A stretch of DNA of 64,000 bases from CAIXQW01 sp046049675 (GTDB lineage Bacteria > Bacteroidota > Bacteroidia > Chitinophagales > Chitinophagaceae): the NCBI GenBank assembly GCA_046049675.1, contig JBJORA010000033.1, forward strand, positions 13,119 to 77,118, given 5' to 3'. Below the pieces are notes generated by a model, which saw only the letters and a list, made by a program, of their open reading frames with translations, was not told the origin of the DNA and did no database searches. The position numbers were made by a program, and so were the translations under genes. How positions within the stretch are numbered: the stretch's first letter is position 1; the number at the start of each line of letters is the position of its first letter. Shown piece after piece: positions 27,001-31,863 of the stretch.

Positions 27001-27716
27001 ATGGCGCAAACGATGGTGTAATAAGCGTAGAAGCTGCAGGAGGCAATGGTGGTTATACGTATAGCATTGTGCCGGGCGTAAGAGTTAGTTTCCAAGGTAC
27101 ATTTGGAGGCATAGCCCCAGGTGTTTATACTGTGCAGGTTACCGATAGCAAAGGATGTACTATAACACAGGATGAAATTATTGGCATCAATCCAAATCCA
27201 CTTGAGGTAGGAATTGCTGTGGTTGATAGTATTAGGTGTGGTTCTATTGGTAATGAGGGCGCAATTGTAGCAACTGCTACTGGTGGTAGTTCTCCATTTA
27301 CTTACTTGTGGAACACTACAATACCACAAACTACATCGCAAATCAATAATCTAACTCCTGGCTTCTACAGTGTAACGGTTACTGATGGTAGTGGTTGTAC
27401 AGGCACTGCAGAATACTTCCTAAGTGGCGCAGCATGTTGCGAAGCATTTATGCCTAACGTGTTCTCACCTAATGGCGATGGTCTCAACGACAAGTTCCGA
27501 CCAGTATCAGCTGCGAACATCGACGTGATAGCATTTAGAATTCTAGATCGTTGGGGCAACCAAGTGTACAACTCGCTTGACATCTTTGCTGGCTGGGATG
27601 GTAGAGTTAATAATGTAGATGCCGATAATGGTTCATACTATTATATCTTCCATTACTATTGTCCAGAAACGCAAGAAACCTATAAGTTAGGTGGCGATTT
27701 GATGCTGGTACGCTAG
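12093..27716 (+). CDS. Giant SprB-repeat adhesin, T9SS type B (5207 residues)
   Basis: Signal peptide (1-22, ending QSKAQ), an N-terminal beta-rich domain to about residue 300, an Ig-like stretch to about 370, then 59 SprB-type repeats by hand count, each of about 75-85 residues, starting near C-x-G-x-x-x-G, with a core like GGTxPYxYxW and ending GTYTVTVTDANGC followed by a strand and QP. The last 94 residues (from 27435) are a gliding-motility-associated type B T9SS sorting domain (NVFSPNGDGLNDKF, ILDRWGNQVYNS, GWDGR). By analogy with Flavobacterium SprB it should be a cell-surface filament used for adhesion or gliding. Lys and Arg are scarce, Thr/Gly/Ala/Asn abundant, and nearly every repeat has two Cys. 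Blocks of repeats are recently duplicated (see findings). No frameshift was noticed. Confidence 0.93.
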   Translation: MRRILGLLASLILLTNVQSKAQFVCTTPAPYYGYMNLNTQPDNNMVVNCNTMSASLNACGVLGTSSFLIPGATTSYSVDTIVSSMIDTTGSTTVTFTDNQWNNTAGRVALAAGSNFNFCFYGVKYNYVYMSDNGYVRFSNLTALTNVGYTAAALPSATSANPAVLGHSKDYKPALNGRYCWKITTVNGKRALVFSFMNIRNNNTCNNSGYDHIFQIVLYEFSNVVEVLTNRVSSCTAGDNAICGVQNAGGTTASWANHYDGSITTRNFDNYSLNTVTKGNMVRFTPNGAPVHTFEWYDVTANSVIATTPAHTVTGLTFAMLPRKYVARVVYTQCDGVNTTFTDTVTVLPPNITATITAIPTSCNAANDTATNSAWATYGKDGKITINNVTGGTSGYVYTINPTPPGSNVIYTPSPTVADTIRGLTGSTAGTCYTITITDAGGCTATFTTCITSPPAAAISLPPGGSFQVPCVQTNFAATFTTSGGNGGFPPTTYTITPNVPYQSGPPAGYAPWTVGTYTVMNKDVKGCLVTKSYNVVNPPAIVLTQTSKTDIVCGTGTGSFAFTRTGGYNGPTPPPVGTPWFTYTLSPPSGTISISPPPGATPGPFQATHTVTCSGLAYGTYTATATDYRGCTSTSLFTIDTFGKPTIATDSLFDLTCNLSNNGRIYTTPASITSSLTHTYVYSCTLTGGTPAITPIINATGDYTGLPFGTYTLTVTDNKSCSATKTFTLTQPPVVTVTLDSSANPLCSSGATGYARVVVTSLGNGSPFTYTASPATGVTQTIINANTQGFSNLTGSTIYTFTAVDPKGCSGTTTVALAFPTVLSIAGTTAIPLCVGDSSGKIFMTYTGGTGAVTYTTGNAYEILVVDTITHLPQGTYVVIGTDANNCTAATTVTIVDPVAITATAVYDTASCNGICDAGITINAAGGAGSYSYQLNTGAFQSANSFTSLCAGPYTITVRDNNNCTETFVFNVPQPGVLTFAIDSSKALTCATSGDGILWYTINGGTPPFTVNTLGSGPLTQLTSRTFRNNGLDCNAYTITISDANTCSTTGAFTAACPAPITHAAVAVTDALCYDSCSGSAVLSGITGGTPFAGNKYLFTLDSVQNNTVSCLTFPIAYLKATSFTISNLSAGEYFGHITDTNGCTRLVTFIVNEPTPTSISIVSTFDATCNNLCNGIAVVTATGGTNTFTYSGAPLWVADSAKNLCAGTTYTLMATDGNGCKTTVTTTIGQPTAILLPNILVAPTCFGFCDGMVNMNISGGTSPYTISTNPVRPISNDTISGLCANTVYTVNILDANNCLASTTVSLLQPSQLAPSIVSIDSVNCFGDSTGGAVATATGATPSYSYSWSSLPPQSNATLTNVPAGTYFCTVTDANGCVATTSAAITQANQITITGAALTHVVCNGASTGSATLTTIGGKPPYTISPSTTGLAAGTYTFTASDVYGCSTTTVVTITQNPVVGVTIYAVNIPCFGSNAGDTLKALPTGGTGTYTYQWSSGQVAQTIWNVPAGTYTVTVSSPAGCTSSATAIITQPPVILVPNVKVSPTCNGLCNGFVNMNASGGTPPYNYSISPSAGTSISNDTISGLCASQLYVITVTDANGCTRTTTANLTQPAVFTATISSIDSVTCNGLANGDACVTTAGGTAPPTYLWSNAQTGSCLTNVVAGTYSVLVTDAKGCTSATTVTIYQPPALQYDNVTLTHVSCLGGNNGNAAITVSGGTAPISISPSTASLVANTYTFNATDALGCSLSTVVTITQPPTAVSIAVAATANPTCVPGSDGFIAVTASGGTSGYSFSQGSTYVGSTGFAGDTLKNLITGTYTIWVTDNNGCFTNATATLINNNAPVLSYISDSITCAGDSDGSLYLSLTGGTSPFTYAWSCSAIDNDTITGLPAGPCSVTVTDFNGCQAILACTVPGPDSVKPLIVSTTTVACNGDSTGAAAASTSGGTLPYSYAWSNGDATANLVTVLDGTYSLTVTDAYGCTGTTSVSIAEPPVLSVALNVVSHVSCNGGNDGAITVNGVGGFGIYNIIVNPGTSSLDSGVYTFTVQDANLCTATASITITEPLAPLVTTVVATQNPTCMPGSDGFIVVTSTGGTGLVAYAEGATYAGSTALAADSATALAAGTYTIWSTDANGCTTSTTASIANSNAPIVTFTVDSVNCFGGSDGAVDLNISNGTPPYTFSWSCSASTDSFATGLSSGNCNVTVTDVNMCDAVVNILVPQPADIVITVDSIKNVSCFGLSDGAAYISVSGGTLPYSYTWNGNPSTQDLTGLAAGTYTVNVADAYGCQKTVTVTITQPTVLSASANITSHVSCFGGNNGAVTVNGSGGTLPYTITGSAQTSLTAGTYNYTVTDANGCVATTSATITQPPTAVSVSIVSSTNPSCTPGNDGSIVAAGTGGVGGFTYTQGPAYPAIGLLTGLGAGNYTVWATDANGCTTNTTITLNNSNGAVVSFILDSVDCNGGTDGGIILVVDSLGTPPFTFSWTCSADTDSIVSNLPAGPCSVTISDANSCQATYVIPIYEPPTLTASFTQINDSCNGANKGSINLTVNGGTAPYSYLWNTSATSQDLNNIGAGTYSVVVTDAKGCQTTISSIVITEPSALTLTVNSVTHVTCNGLADGSVNLTIGGGTLPYATITPATTGLANGTYTFTTADALGCTTSVQVNISQPNPLTAVLDSTRAVRCFGDCNGAAYVTATGGSGTYDYTWNCLGTTTAFSFDTTLCAGPCSVTITDDSGCVATVPFNITTPTPFVFDTSLYVSTPPTSSLLCNGTIVVNGASGGTTPYSYQMFSTSGINNSVNIGWQANNLFDSLCAPDTILIIATDKNGCGNYADTMMIPVTAPTFLTATADSFDQSCTYLNDGEIVVNAAGSVGPYTYNITPTPGAAFPSYNGALNQTVTWTPVPPGTYTITVYASNGDSVQVTTTVNQAVGLNIANTIVQPLCGIPGSVDVTGSGGNGTLSAVLADNAYATVYGPQTVATTFTGVSAGSYYLITQDLNGCADTQSITLINPSALIASNVSTTAATCVPGNDGCINFTINGFSGALTATINGGAPLPITAVYSECTYAPGIYTIEVLDAATNCSVIIIDTVESSPNPTISITNIDSVNCFGEANGSVAFTASTGANVSITGTATVAATSIGSGIVNNLQAGTFVLTATDATTGCIATTIGDVDEPAQVNVTLTGTDPTILNALDGTITPSGSGGTAPYTFTSSGGSFTSLGAGIYTVTITDANGCTDTETIQLFNPGAVICSVTKIDDSCSLGNTGSITLDASGGIGTLTYTTTNLGGATGTTYPTTFANLGAGNYTFTVTDANGGSCIATTTITQPTPLVATITSSTPGGCTVSNGTATAIGSGSNGGYSYQWANTGGNAAIGVGLTAGAIYTCTVTDSKLCTAQTTVLIGTTANPSVTAITTTPDGCSAGGTGTITITASGVAAISTYSITPGISQANNSFSGLLAQAYVVTVTDANGCTGTSNALINTAANPTITNVTTTATGCLPNNTGSLTVTATSGVAISTYSITPGASQASNIFTGLTAQPYVVTVTDANGCTNTSNVVINTVGNPTIANISTTATGCSPNNTGSLTVTATSGVAISTYSITPGSSQTGNVFTALTAQPYVITATDANGCTSTSNVNITTAGNPSITNIVTTPTGCSPNNTGSLTVTATSGVAISTYSINPGGSQAGNVFGGLTAQQYTITVTDANGCTSQSTAVINTIGNPTANITGTTPALCAGDSTGTATFTTNSTNYTASIAGPATTSITSLLANTYIGLEAGTFTITVTDNVTGCTATTTSSIAPTPALSITANGVSTSGANLQDGSITGTITNGTAPYTIIVLDGSGNIVPTPQIANSAGAYTFDTLFAGNYTVVVIDANLCIDSATATVIEPGQMLCVVDSVKNVTCNGLSNGIGYVSALGGVPFGGLNYTWTLAASGSITAGQVNPATATGLAAGVYTFTATDQNGNSCTNSFTITQPQPLLITGITATPVTCTLGATLSTTATAGTPNYEHRLDAGAYQGIGTSFTNVAAGTHTITVRDANGCTAQSTINLAAPTAPSITNIAADASKCNPNNTGILTVTATSSNGALVYGTTSSPTNPSNVLTGLPSGTYTVWVQDAYGCTNSSTVLVPIAPNPVIDSIPTTLATCAPGNDGTATVFATSNAGIVTYAVNPAAVVTGSLISGMTGLNTSYTITVTDGNGCTATSNVVIGTLNAPTLSNLILTPTQCSTNNAVGAAALTASFTTGGTVSINPSVGIPAPTITSGAVAATGLFAGTYTITVTDPAGCSITTTINIATTPAVQITGNIVTNILCNGGNNGAISLSTNVGSLFDATLQSTGGGPISNSVTAAFNTLTAGSYQVIAIDSNYCKDTAVLTITQPAVLTLNTPTLVKITCNGDSDGSYTTTASGGTATYNYTITGPSAYIDSNTNGNFTGLATGTYTVVVRDNNGCTTSNTGLIQDVPLLAFGPATLTNPSCFGDSNGVICIAATGGNVGGLVYGIIANPAGYNAGCFNGLAAGAYSIVVTDNFGCSDTVLQTLVNPTAVTLVVDSLKNVACFGQSNGVVEVIAGGGQGAPYQYSLNGGPYSPGNLYTGLPAGTYTICARDVNLCSTCITVTVTQPTVLAYGGFTFSHITCNGQANGTITPGVTGGTPNYNTVLTAAGILPVPLGGDTIFTALAPNTYTISTTDANGCAVTTTITLTEPQPLVASTDSIHHITCFGLADGYISVVPPTGGTPPYLYILYSSGPADTNTTPAFNNLVAGNYTVDIIDSNGCTATTNLITLTEPPALVFTNATPTHVLCYGDATGAIATNVTGGTLLPSGFLPQYNFVMSGPSSGTPLFSNTGVNYTALTAGVYSINVTDAQGCTTSTLVSITQNALIYIDTFNFVPPRCFGESNGEVFVIGAGGVPPVLYALPPVVNTPQTANEFTGLPSQIYTLQLVDAVGCIVDTVFNLTQPDPLRFVQFNTTDANCDGANDGVISVEAAGGNGGYTYSIVPGVRVSFQGTFGGIAPGVYTVQVTDSKGCTITQDEIIGINPNPLEVGIAVVDSIRCGSIGNEGAIVATATGGSSPFTYLWNTTIPQTTSQINNLTPGFYSVTVTDGSGCTGTAEYFLSGAACCEAFMPNVFSPNGDGLNDKFRPVSAANIDVIAFRILDRWGNQVYNSLDIFAGWDGRVNNVDADNGSYYYIFHYYCPETQETYKLGGDLMLVR
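17390..20110 (+). repeat. Higher-order repeat: three copies of a four-repeat block
   Basis: Within the giant gene, SprB units cycle through four recognisable types (one starting NPTCVPGSDG, then DSITCAGDSDG, then a LPYSYAW type, then SHVSCNGGN). The first type recurs with its Cys codon region at 17412, 18330 and 19245, that is spacings of 918 and 915 bases (306 and 305 codons). An older relative block precedes it, with first-type units near 15828 and 16732. Confidence 0.8.
22320..23255 (+). repeat. Tandem 234-bp coding repeat, four copies
   Basis: Four consecutive SprB-type units of exactly 78 codons. The landmark NNTGSLTVTATSGVAISTY region recurs at 22592, 22826 and 23060 (period 234 bases), and the preceding diverged copy aligns 234 bases earlier. 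The last three are nearly identical in protein but differ at many third codon positions. Confidence 0.85.
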
Positions 27717-27738
27717 TACAAGTTTATTGTAAATTTCC

Positions 27739-27772
27739 AACCCTCGAGGCATAAATGCTTCGAGGGTTTTTT
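27739..27772 (+). terminator. Rho-independent terminator after the giant gene
   Basis: AACCCTCGA-G-GCAT and ATGC-T-TCGAGGGTT form a 14-position stem with one internal mismatch and a two-base loop, followed by a run of six T. It lies 23 bases after the stop codon, so the downstream barrel-like gene is probably transcribed mainly from its own promoter or by read-through. Confidence 0.92.
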
Positions 27773-27797
27773 ATTTAAATCTATTAAATTGCATAAC

Positions 27798-28568
27798 ATG
27801 TCACTTATTGTATTTAGCCGCGTTTACAGCATAGCTTTTTTTGTACTTGTATTTTCTATAATAAGCAAACCCCTATTTGCACAAAGTCAGTGTATTGTGC
27901 TCAACTACGATTTTTTAAACAGCTCTAAGTATGACGAAGTTGCTCCAAGGCAATTCTATTCAGATAGCAGAGCTAAGTTTAATACAGCGGTGCTATACCA
28001 ACGCGCAAGCAGCAAGCAAGGTCTTACACAATATGGCCTCAGTATTTCTAATGATAGGGGCGACAATATTATCATTAATAATGGTGGTCTACCACAAAAT
28101 ACAGGTGGCATCAATACAAGGGTTTGGAATGAATCTACTGTTGGCATAGGTTTTAGTAAAGGTTTTCAACAAGTGCAAGGTAAGTTTTGCTGGCAAGCCT
28201 TAGCTACAGCGCACACCATATTTGCATTGCCTAATAAGTATTATTACGGACACCGCTTTATTGACGGACTAGGTACGCTCAAGGATTCAACAATGGATGT
28301 ACAGCAAAACCCGCTAAGCTACAAGTTTGCGCTTGGTGCAACCCTCGTAGCTAAATATGCCTTGAGTAAAAGACTCGCACTAGGTTTGGCATTAAACTAC
28401 AGCCAAGTATTGCACCTCAATAGTGGCGATATACAAGTGGAATACACCGACTATTTAGCACCTCAATTTAGCACAAACTATCTCCGCAGGGTAGACAAGC
28501 GATGGTATTTATACAGCACTTTTACACCCAGCTTACAACTGAGCTACGCACTAATTGCTTACAAATAG
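27798..28568 (+). CDS. Outer-membrane beta-barrel-like protein downstream of the giant adhesin
   Basis: 256 residues from the ATG at 27798 (a TTG lies three codons upstream). A signal peptide (about 1-29, ending KPLFAQ) is followed by alternating hydrophobic/polar strands with aromatic ends (YKFALGATLVAKYALSKRLALGLALNYSQV, split here for description at about residues 175-205, and a final strand LQLSYALIAYK), consistent with an outer-membrane barrel. In gliding Bacteroidota, SprB genes are followed by sprF, a PorP/SprF-family partner needed for SprB export. This protein occupies that position, but the family's N-terminal signature (Q-x-P-x-x-S-Q-Y ... NPAYAG) is not present, so I do not call it SprF. 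Confidence 0.65.
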   Translation: MSLIVFSRVYSIAFFVLVFSIISKPLFAQSQCIVLNYDFLNSSKYDEVAPRQFYSDSRAKFNTAVLYQRASSKQGLTQYGLSISNDRGDNIIINNGGLPQNTGGINTRVWNESTVGIGFSKGFQQVQGKFCWQALATAHTIFALPNKYYYGHRFIDGLGTLKDSTMDVQQNPLSYKFALGATLVAKYALSKRLALGLALNYSQVLHLNSGDIQVEYTDYLAPQFSTNYLRRVDKRWYLYSTFTPSLQLSYALIAYK

Positions 28569-28631
28569 CTATGCTATAAATAGCTTTTTTTACAGTAGAT
28601 AAATGCATGATGTGCACCTACATTTTACCCA

Positions 28632-28639
28632 TATCTTTG
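28632..28639 (+). promoter_or_regulatory. -7 promoter box upstream of the YkgJ-family gene
   Basis: TATCTTTG followed by C, an exact TAnnTTTG match of the commonest form, 28 bases before the ATG at 28668. Confidence 0.5.
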
Positions 28640-28667
28640 CACACCATAAATTTATTTGTTACAACAC

Positions 28668-29192
28668 ATGCCTGCACCAGCACCTATCAATATCAAAAGC
28701 TTTAAGGCCAAGGCAAATCGCCATAAAAAAAGCATGACTAAATTTCTTCGCAAATTTGACAAGAAGTTTATACCAGGTATGCTAAGCAAACAGTTAGAAC
28801 TTAACGAACAAGTTTGGCAAGAAGTAGACTGTCTTTCTTGCGCTAATTGCTGCAAAACCATGACGCCTACTTTCACAAAAGAAGACACTAAGCGCATTGC
28901 AGCACATTTGGGCATTACAACAAAAGAGTTGTACAACAAATACTTTGAGAAAGATGAAGACAATGGCGATATCGTCAATAAAAAGCAACCATGTCAGTGG
29001 CTAAATCTTAAAGACAATAAGTGCAGCATTTACGAAGTGCGCCCTGTGGATTGCAGCGGCTTTCCTCACCACACAAAAAAGCGCTTTGACAATTACAACC
29101 ATGTGTACGAGCAGAACATTGATAAGTGCCCTGCTACTTTTGCGATGGTGCAAAAATTGCAAGCATGGGTAGAGGAAGAATACAAGTGGTAG
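28668..29192 (+). CDS. YkgJ-family cysteine-cluster protein
   Basis: 174 residues from the ATG at 28668. The signature is the zinc or iron-sulfur binding cluster DCLSCANCCKTM near residue 55, then CQWLNLKDNKCSIYEVRP and VDCSGFP, and a late Cys (DKCPATF): the CxxCxxCC...C...C...C pattern of the YkgJ/UPF0153 family. The N-terminus is basic and probably helical. Members are cytosolic and mostly uncharacterised, some linked to metal-dependent modification of proteins. No obvious partner: upstream is the barrel-like protein, downstream a convergent T9SS cargo 25 bases away. Confidence 0.85.
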   Translation: MPAPAPINIKSFKAKANRHKKSMTKFLRKFDKKFIPGMLSKQLELNEQVWQEVDCLSCANCCKTMTPTFTKEDTKRIAAHLGITTKELYNKYFEKDEDNGDIVNKKQPCQWLNLKDNKCSIYEVRPVDCSGFPHHTKKRFDNYNHVYEQNIDKCPATFAMVQKLQAWVEEEYKW

Positions 29193-29217
29193 TGTAGTAG
29201 TGCTCCAAGTAATTGAG

Positions 29218-30768
29218 TTACTGCCCTACAATACTTAGCATCGTATACTTACGCGTATGTCCTTGCGAGATGCAGAGGATATAGTTGCCTGTACTAATAT
29301 TATTTGGCAATTGCACACTAGTATTACTTATTACATTCACTGCCAGCAGATGCCCAAACATATCGATCAATTGGACCTTAAATTGACCTTTCGCAATGCC
29401 GCTAATACTTAGCATACCACCAGCTGTTGCAAGTGTTGGTGATACTTCAATTGGTGTTAGTTGTAAATCGCTGTTGGCAAGTGGCCACATTGGTTTTAAG
29501 GTTCCAATTTCTTTGCCGTCGTGTTTAAGGTAGTGTGTTTTTAGGCGGTAGTAAGAATTGAGTTTGTATTCGCCCTCGTGGAACAGCACACCAAAATTTG
29601 GCAAAATTATTGACCTTAAGTAGTACTGATCAGGTATTATTGTGCCAGCCGTAACGCAATACTCATGCGGTGGCTTCCAAAGTCCCCCCAAATAGCTGCA
29701 ACGTAGTGCTCCCCACCTATTAGAAGCAGTATCAAAACCATAAAAGCTCTGCCCGTAGTTAGATGGGATGCTTCTCAGTTGCGTATGCCATACATTTTGC
29801 AAATCAAAAATTCGTACAACTGTATCTCGTACATACACAGTGGTATCATAAGGATACAAGTCTATCCACTCGCGGTAAGCATATTCAGTGGAGACGATAC
29901 AGCTATCGCGCCAAGGGCTAAGGCTATAGCATGCCAGCGCCGAATCTTTGCGAATAATATAAGCACGATTAGGATCGCCGCCATGAAAGCAAACATCCTC
30001 ATCACTAAATTGCCAAACCGTACCCGTCTTATATCTTGGATAGTCTACTTCGCATCCGCCCAGGTTTTCAATAAGATATTGGTGTGCGTATTCATCGGGC
30101 ATTCTTTGCAGTACACTATCTTCACATTCATCCATCAAGTTGGCACTTAGATTTGCAGCTTCTGGGAAGCAAGACCATGAAAGTGTACCGAGCCAGCCAT
30201 TATTTTTGCTTAATGTAAGTACGGTGTTGCTGTATTTGTTATTTGTGATATTGCCAAAAGTATCATAGAGTGTAATTGTTATTCGCTTAATACTATCAAG
30301 CATGCTATTAACAGTCATTGTATCAACAGAAGTCACGGTAGCATAGTAGTCTAGATAATTGAAGTTCTTAAATAGTAACCAAGTATCACCAAGTGAAGCA
30401 TAAGTGTTGATATGCACTGTATCGCCAGAGTACTTTACGTAGTGCTCATAACCATTTTCTCGTATGAGCTTTTTACCTAGCCAATCTCCTGGCATGCTAT
30501 CACAAAAAGTATATTGTTGTATAGCAAAGTAGCATGGCGGCATTTCATTAGCAAATGTCGTAATCTCTACACCTGCAATTGTATCTACAGCTGCTAACGT
30601 TACTGTGTACATCTGCTTTGGATCGTAAGGCCCACCTCTTGTATGAGATTTTGTACTCACAAACGCAGCCGGGTTATTGGCATTAATCGTTCGCCAGTCT
30701 TGCGCTAATAAGCTATAAGAGCATAAAACAAGGTAAGTTGTTAGTATGCTAGAACAACAACATTTCAT
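29218..30768 (-). CDS. T9SS type A cargo, unknown function
   Basis: 516 residues from the ATG at 30768 (frame is open to a TTG at 30807). A Cys-rich signal peptide (MKCCCSSILTTYLV to LLAQ, about 1-23) is followed by about 410 residues without a domain I recognise, rich in Tyr/Trp and in Asp-Thr/Asp-Ser pairs. The last 75 residues form a T9SS type A sorting domain (VSPTLATAGGMLSISG, VQLIDMFGHLLAV, GNYILCISQG). It should be exported across the outer membrane. It has no partner in an operon; its 3' end faces the YkgJ-family gene. Confidence 0.75.
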   Translation of the reverse strand: MKCCCSSILTTYLVLCSYSLLAQDWRTINANNPAAFVSTKSHTRGGPYDPKQMYTVTLAAVDTIAGVEITTFANEMPPCYFAIQQYTFCDSMPGDWLGKKLIRENGYEHYVKYSGDTVHINTYASLGDTWLLFKNFNYLDYYATVTSVDTMTVNSMLDSIKRITITLYDTFGNITNNKYSNTVLTLSKNNGWLGTLSWSCFPEAANLSANLMDECEDSVLQRMPDEYAHQYLIENLGGCEVDYPRYKTGTVWQFSDEDVCFHGGDPNRAYIIRKDSALACYSLSPWRDSCIVSTEYAYREWIDLYPYDTTVYVRDTVVRIFDLQNVWHTQLRSIPSNYGQSFYGFDTASNRWGALRCSYLGGLWKPPHEYCVTAGTIIPDQYYLRSIILPNFGVLFHEGEYKLNSYYRLKTHYLKHDGKEIGTLKPMWPLANSDLQLTPIEVSPTLATAGGMLSISGIAKGQFKVQLIDMFGHLLAVNVISNTSVQLPNNISTGNYILCISQGHTRKYTMLSIVGQ

Positions 30769-30913
30769 ATTACAAAGATAGCGTGTTGCTCTAAAGACAA
30801 TTGTCAAATTTTAGCGCATACAACAACTAAGCAAGCAGCCGAGTTTTGGCCACCTACACCATTAAAAATTTGAATAAGTACTTGCCAGCATCTAGCAAAG
30901 CACTGCTTAAGCA

Positions 30914-31120
30914 CTAGGCTCTATCTACCCTAAAGCTAATCATGCAAATGCAGCCATAGCTAACCACCTTGCCCTCGTTTACATGGCATTTAATATCCTT
31001 TACGTAAACACTGTCAATATTGCGAATGCTGCGACTAACCTCGGTAACGGCTTCCTGTATTGCATCTTCAATGCTATTTGGACTGCTCGCGATAACTTCA
31101 ATAACTTTTACAATAGCCAT
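30914..31120 (-). CDS. Dodecin-family flavin-binding protein
   Basis: 68 residues matching dodecin over the full length: strand IVKVIEVIASSP, helix NSIEDAIQEAVTEVSRSIRN, then IDSVYVKDIKCHVNEGKV and a final strand CMISFRVD. Dodecins assemble as hollow dodecamers that store or buffer riboflavin, FMN or CoA derivatives in the cytosol. The position after RNxD, which holds the flavin-stacking Trp in halobacterial and many bacterial dodecins, is Ser here (IDSVYV), so flavin binding may be altered. It is a lone leftward gene with a near-consensus TATCTTTA -7 box at about 31148-31155. Confidence 0.85.
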   Translation of the reverse strand: MAIVKVIEVIASSPNSIEDAIQEAVTEVSRSIRNIDSVYVKDIKCHVNEGKVVSYGCICMISFRVDRA

Positions 31121-31557
31121 AAATTCTTTCTTGTTTTTAATTAAGGCTAAAGATAGAAAAGCCTTGCTAGATGTAGGCCGTCATTTTATGGGTGTGGAAA
31201 AATAAGCCTTCTACAGCATTACAAAACTTATGTGCAATTGTTAAACGCTTGATTGTCAATTGCTCGACGAAATCTTGTCTGTAAAAGGTGTTTTGTCGCC
31301 CTGCTATTCAATAAATTAAGCAGATTTACCGCTACACCTTATATAAGCAACTACGGGCAGTTACTTGTAATCATTCGCACAAAGCCACTTTACGCAAGCA
31401 CTTTTGCCACACAAAATAAGCATCTCCTAACAGCAACCTGCGAGCACCAAATCCACAGGCAAGCATCAAGTATCGGCAATCAACAAGATAGTTATACAAC
31501 AATTCAGCAATATAAGAATTCACGAATTCTACCCTATAACAATTCAACAATTTACCC
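31121..31557. other. Long intergenic region between dodecin and acpP
   Basis: About 440 bases with no supported gene. An open frame across it overlaps acpP out of frame and has no family features. The dodecin promoter should lie at the left end. Near the right end (31490-31557) is a tract of AATTC, CAATT and GAATTC words resembling the one before kbl. A GCAATTG/CAATTGC inverted pair with a long loop lies near 31232-31262. Nothing else is visible. Confidence 0.5.
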
Positions 31558-31565
31558 TACATTTG
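31558..31565 (+). promoter_or_regulatory. -7 promoter box upstream of acpP-fabF-rnc
   Basis: TACATTTG, an exact TAnnTTTG match followed by C, 21 bases before the acpP ATG. It directly follows the AATTC-rich tract. No clear -33 element at standard spacing. Confidence 0.5.
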
Positions 31566-31586
31566 CCCCATTAAACTTTATTGATC

Positions 31587-31823
31587 ATGTCAGATATCGG
31601 AGCACGAGTAAAGAAAATTATCGTAGACAAATTAGGCGTCGACGAAAGCGAAGTAAATAATGAGGCTAGCTTCACCAACGACCTTGGTGCTGATTCATTA
31701 GATACCGTTGAATTGATTATGGAATTCGAAAAAGAATTCAATATTTCTATTCCAGACGAAAAAGCTGAGGGCATTACAACTGTAGGCCACGCCATCGAGT
31801 ACCTACAGGAGAACGCGAAGTAA
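31587..31823 (+). CDS. acpP: Acyl carrier protein
   Basis: 78 residues, normal ACP length, from the ATG at 31587. It has the acidic helical fold with the phosphopantetheine attachment site in DLGADSLDTVELIMEFE (Ser of DSL) and the C-terminal helix VGHAIEYLQEN. It carries growing acyl chains for type II fatty acid synthesis in the cytosol. The order acpP-fabF-rnc is widely conserved in bacteria and confirms the identity; fabF starts 40 bases downstream. Confidence 0.97.
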   Translation: MSDIGARVKKIIVDKLGVDESEVNNEASFTNDLGADSLDTVELIMEFEKEFNISIPDEKAEGITTVGHAIEYLQENAK

Positions 31824-31863
31824 TTTTCTAAAGCTTACAAGCAAATAAGAATTTTTACAAACA

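Noticed and set aside
12093..27716. Regular repeats that at first glance could suggest a CRISPR or satellite array
   Set aside because: The repeats lie within one continuous reading frame, have protein-level periodicity of 75-85 codons and synonymous variation, and there are no identical short repeats with unique spacers.
27798..28568. Naming the barrel-like protein SprF
   Set aside because: Position fits, but the PorP/SprF N-terminal signature is missing; position alone is not enough.
31253..31660. Rightward 135-codon frame overlapping the acpP start
   Set aside because: It is out of frame with acpP, rich in basic residues at its end, lacks any recognisable family, and covers the promoter region of acpP.
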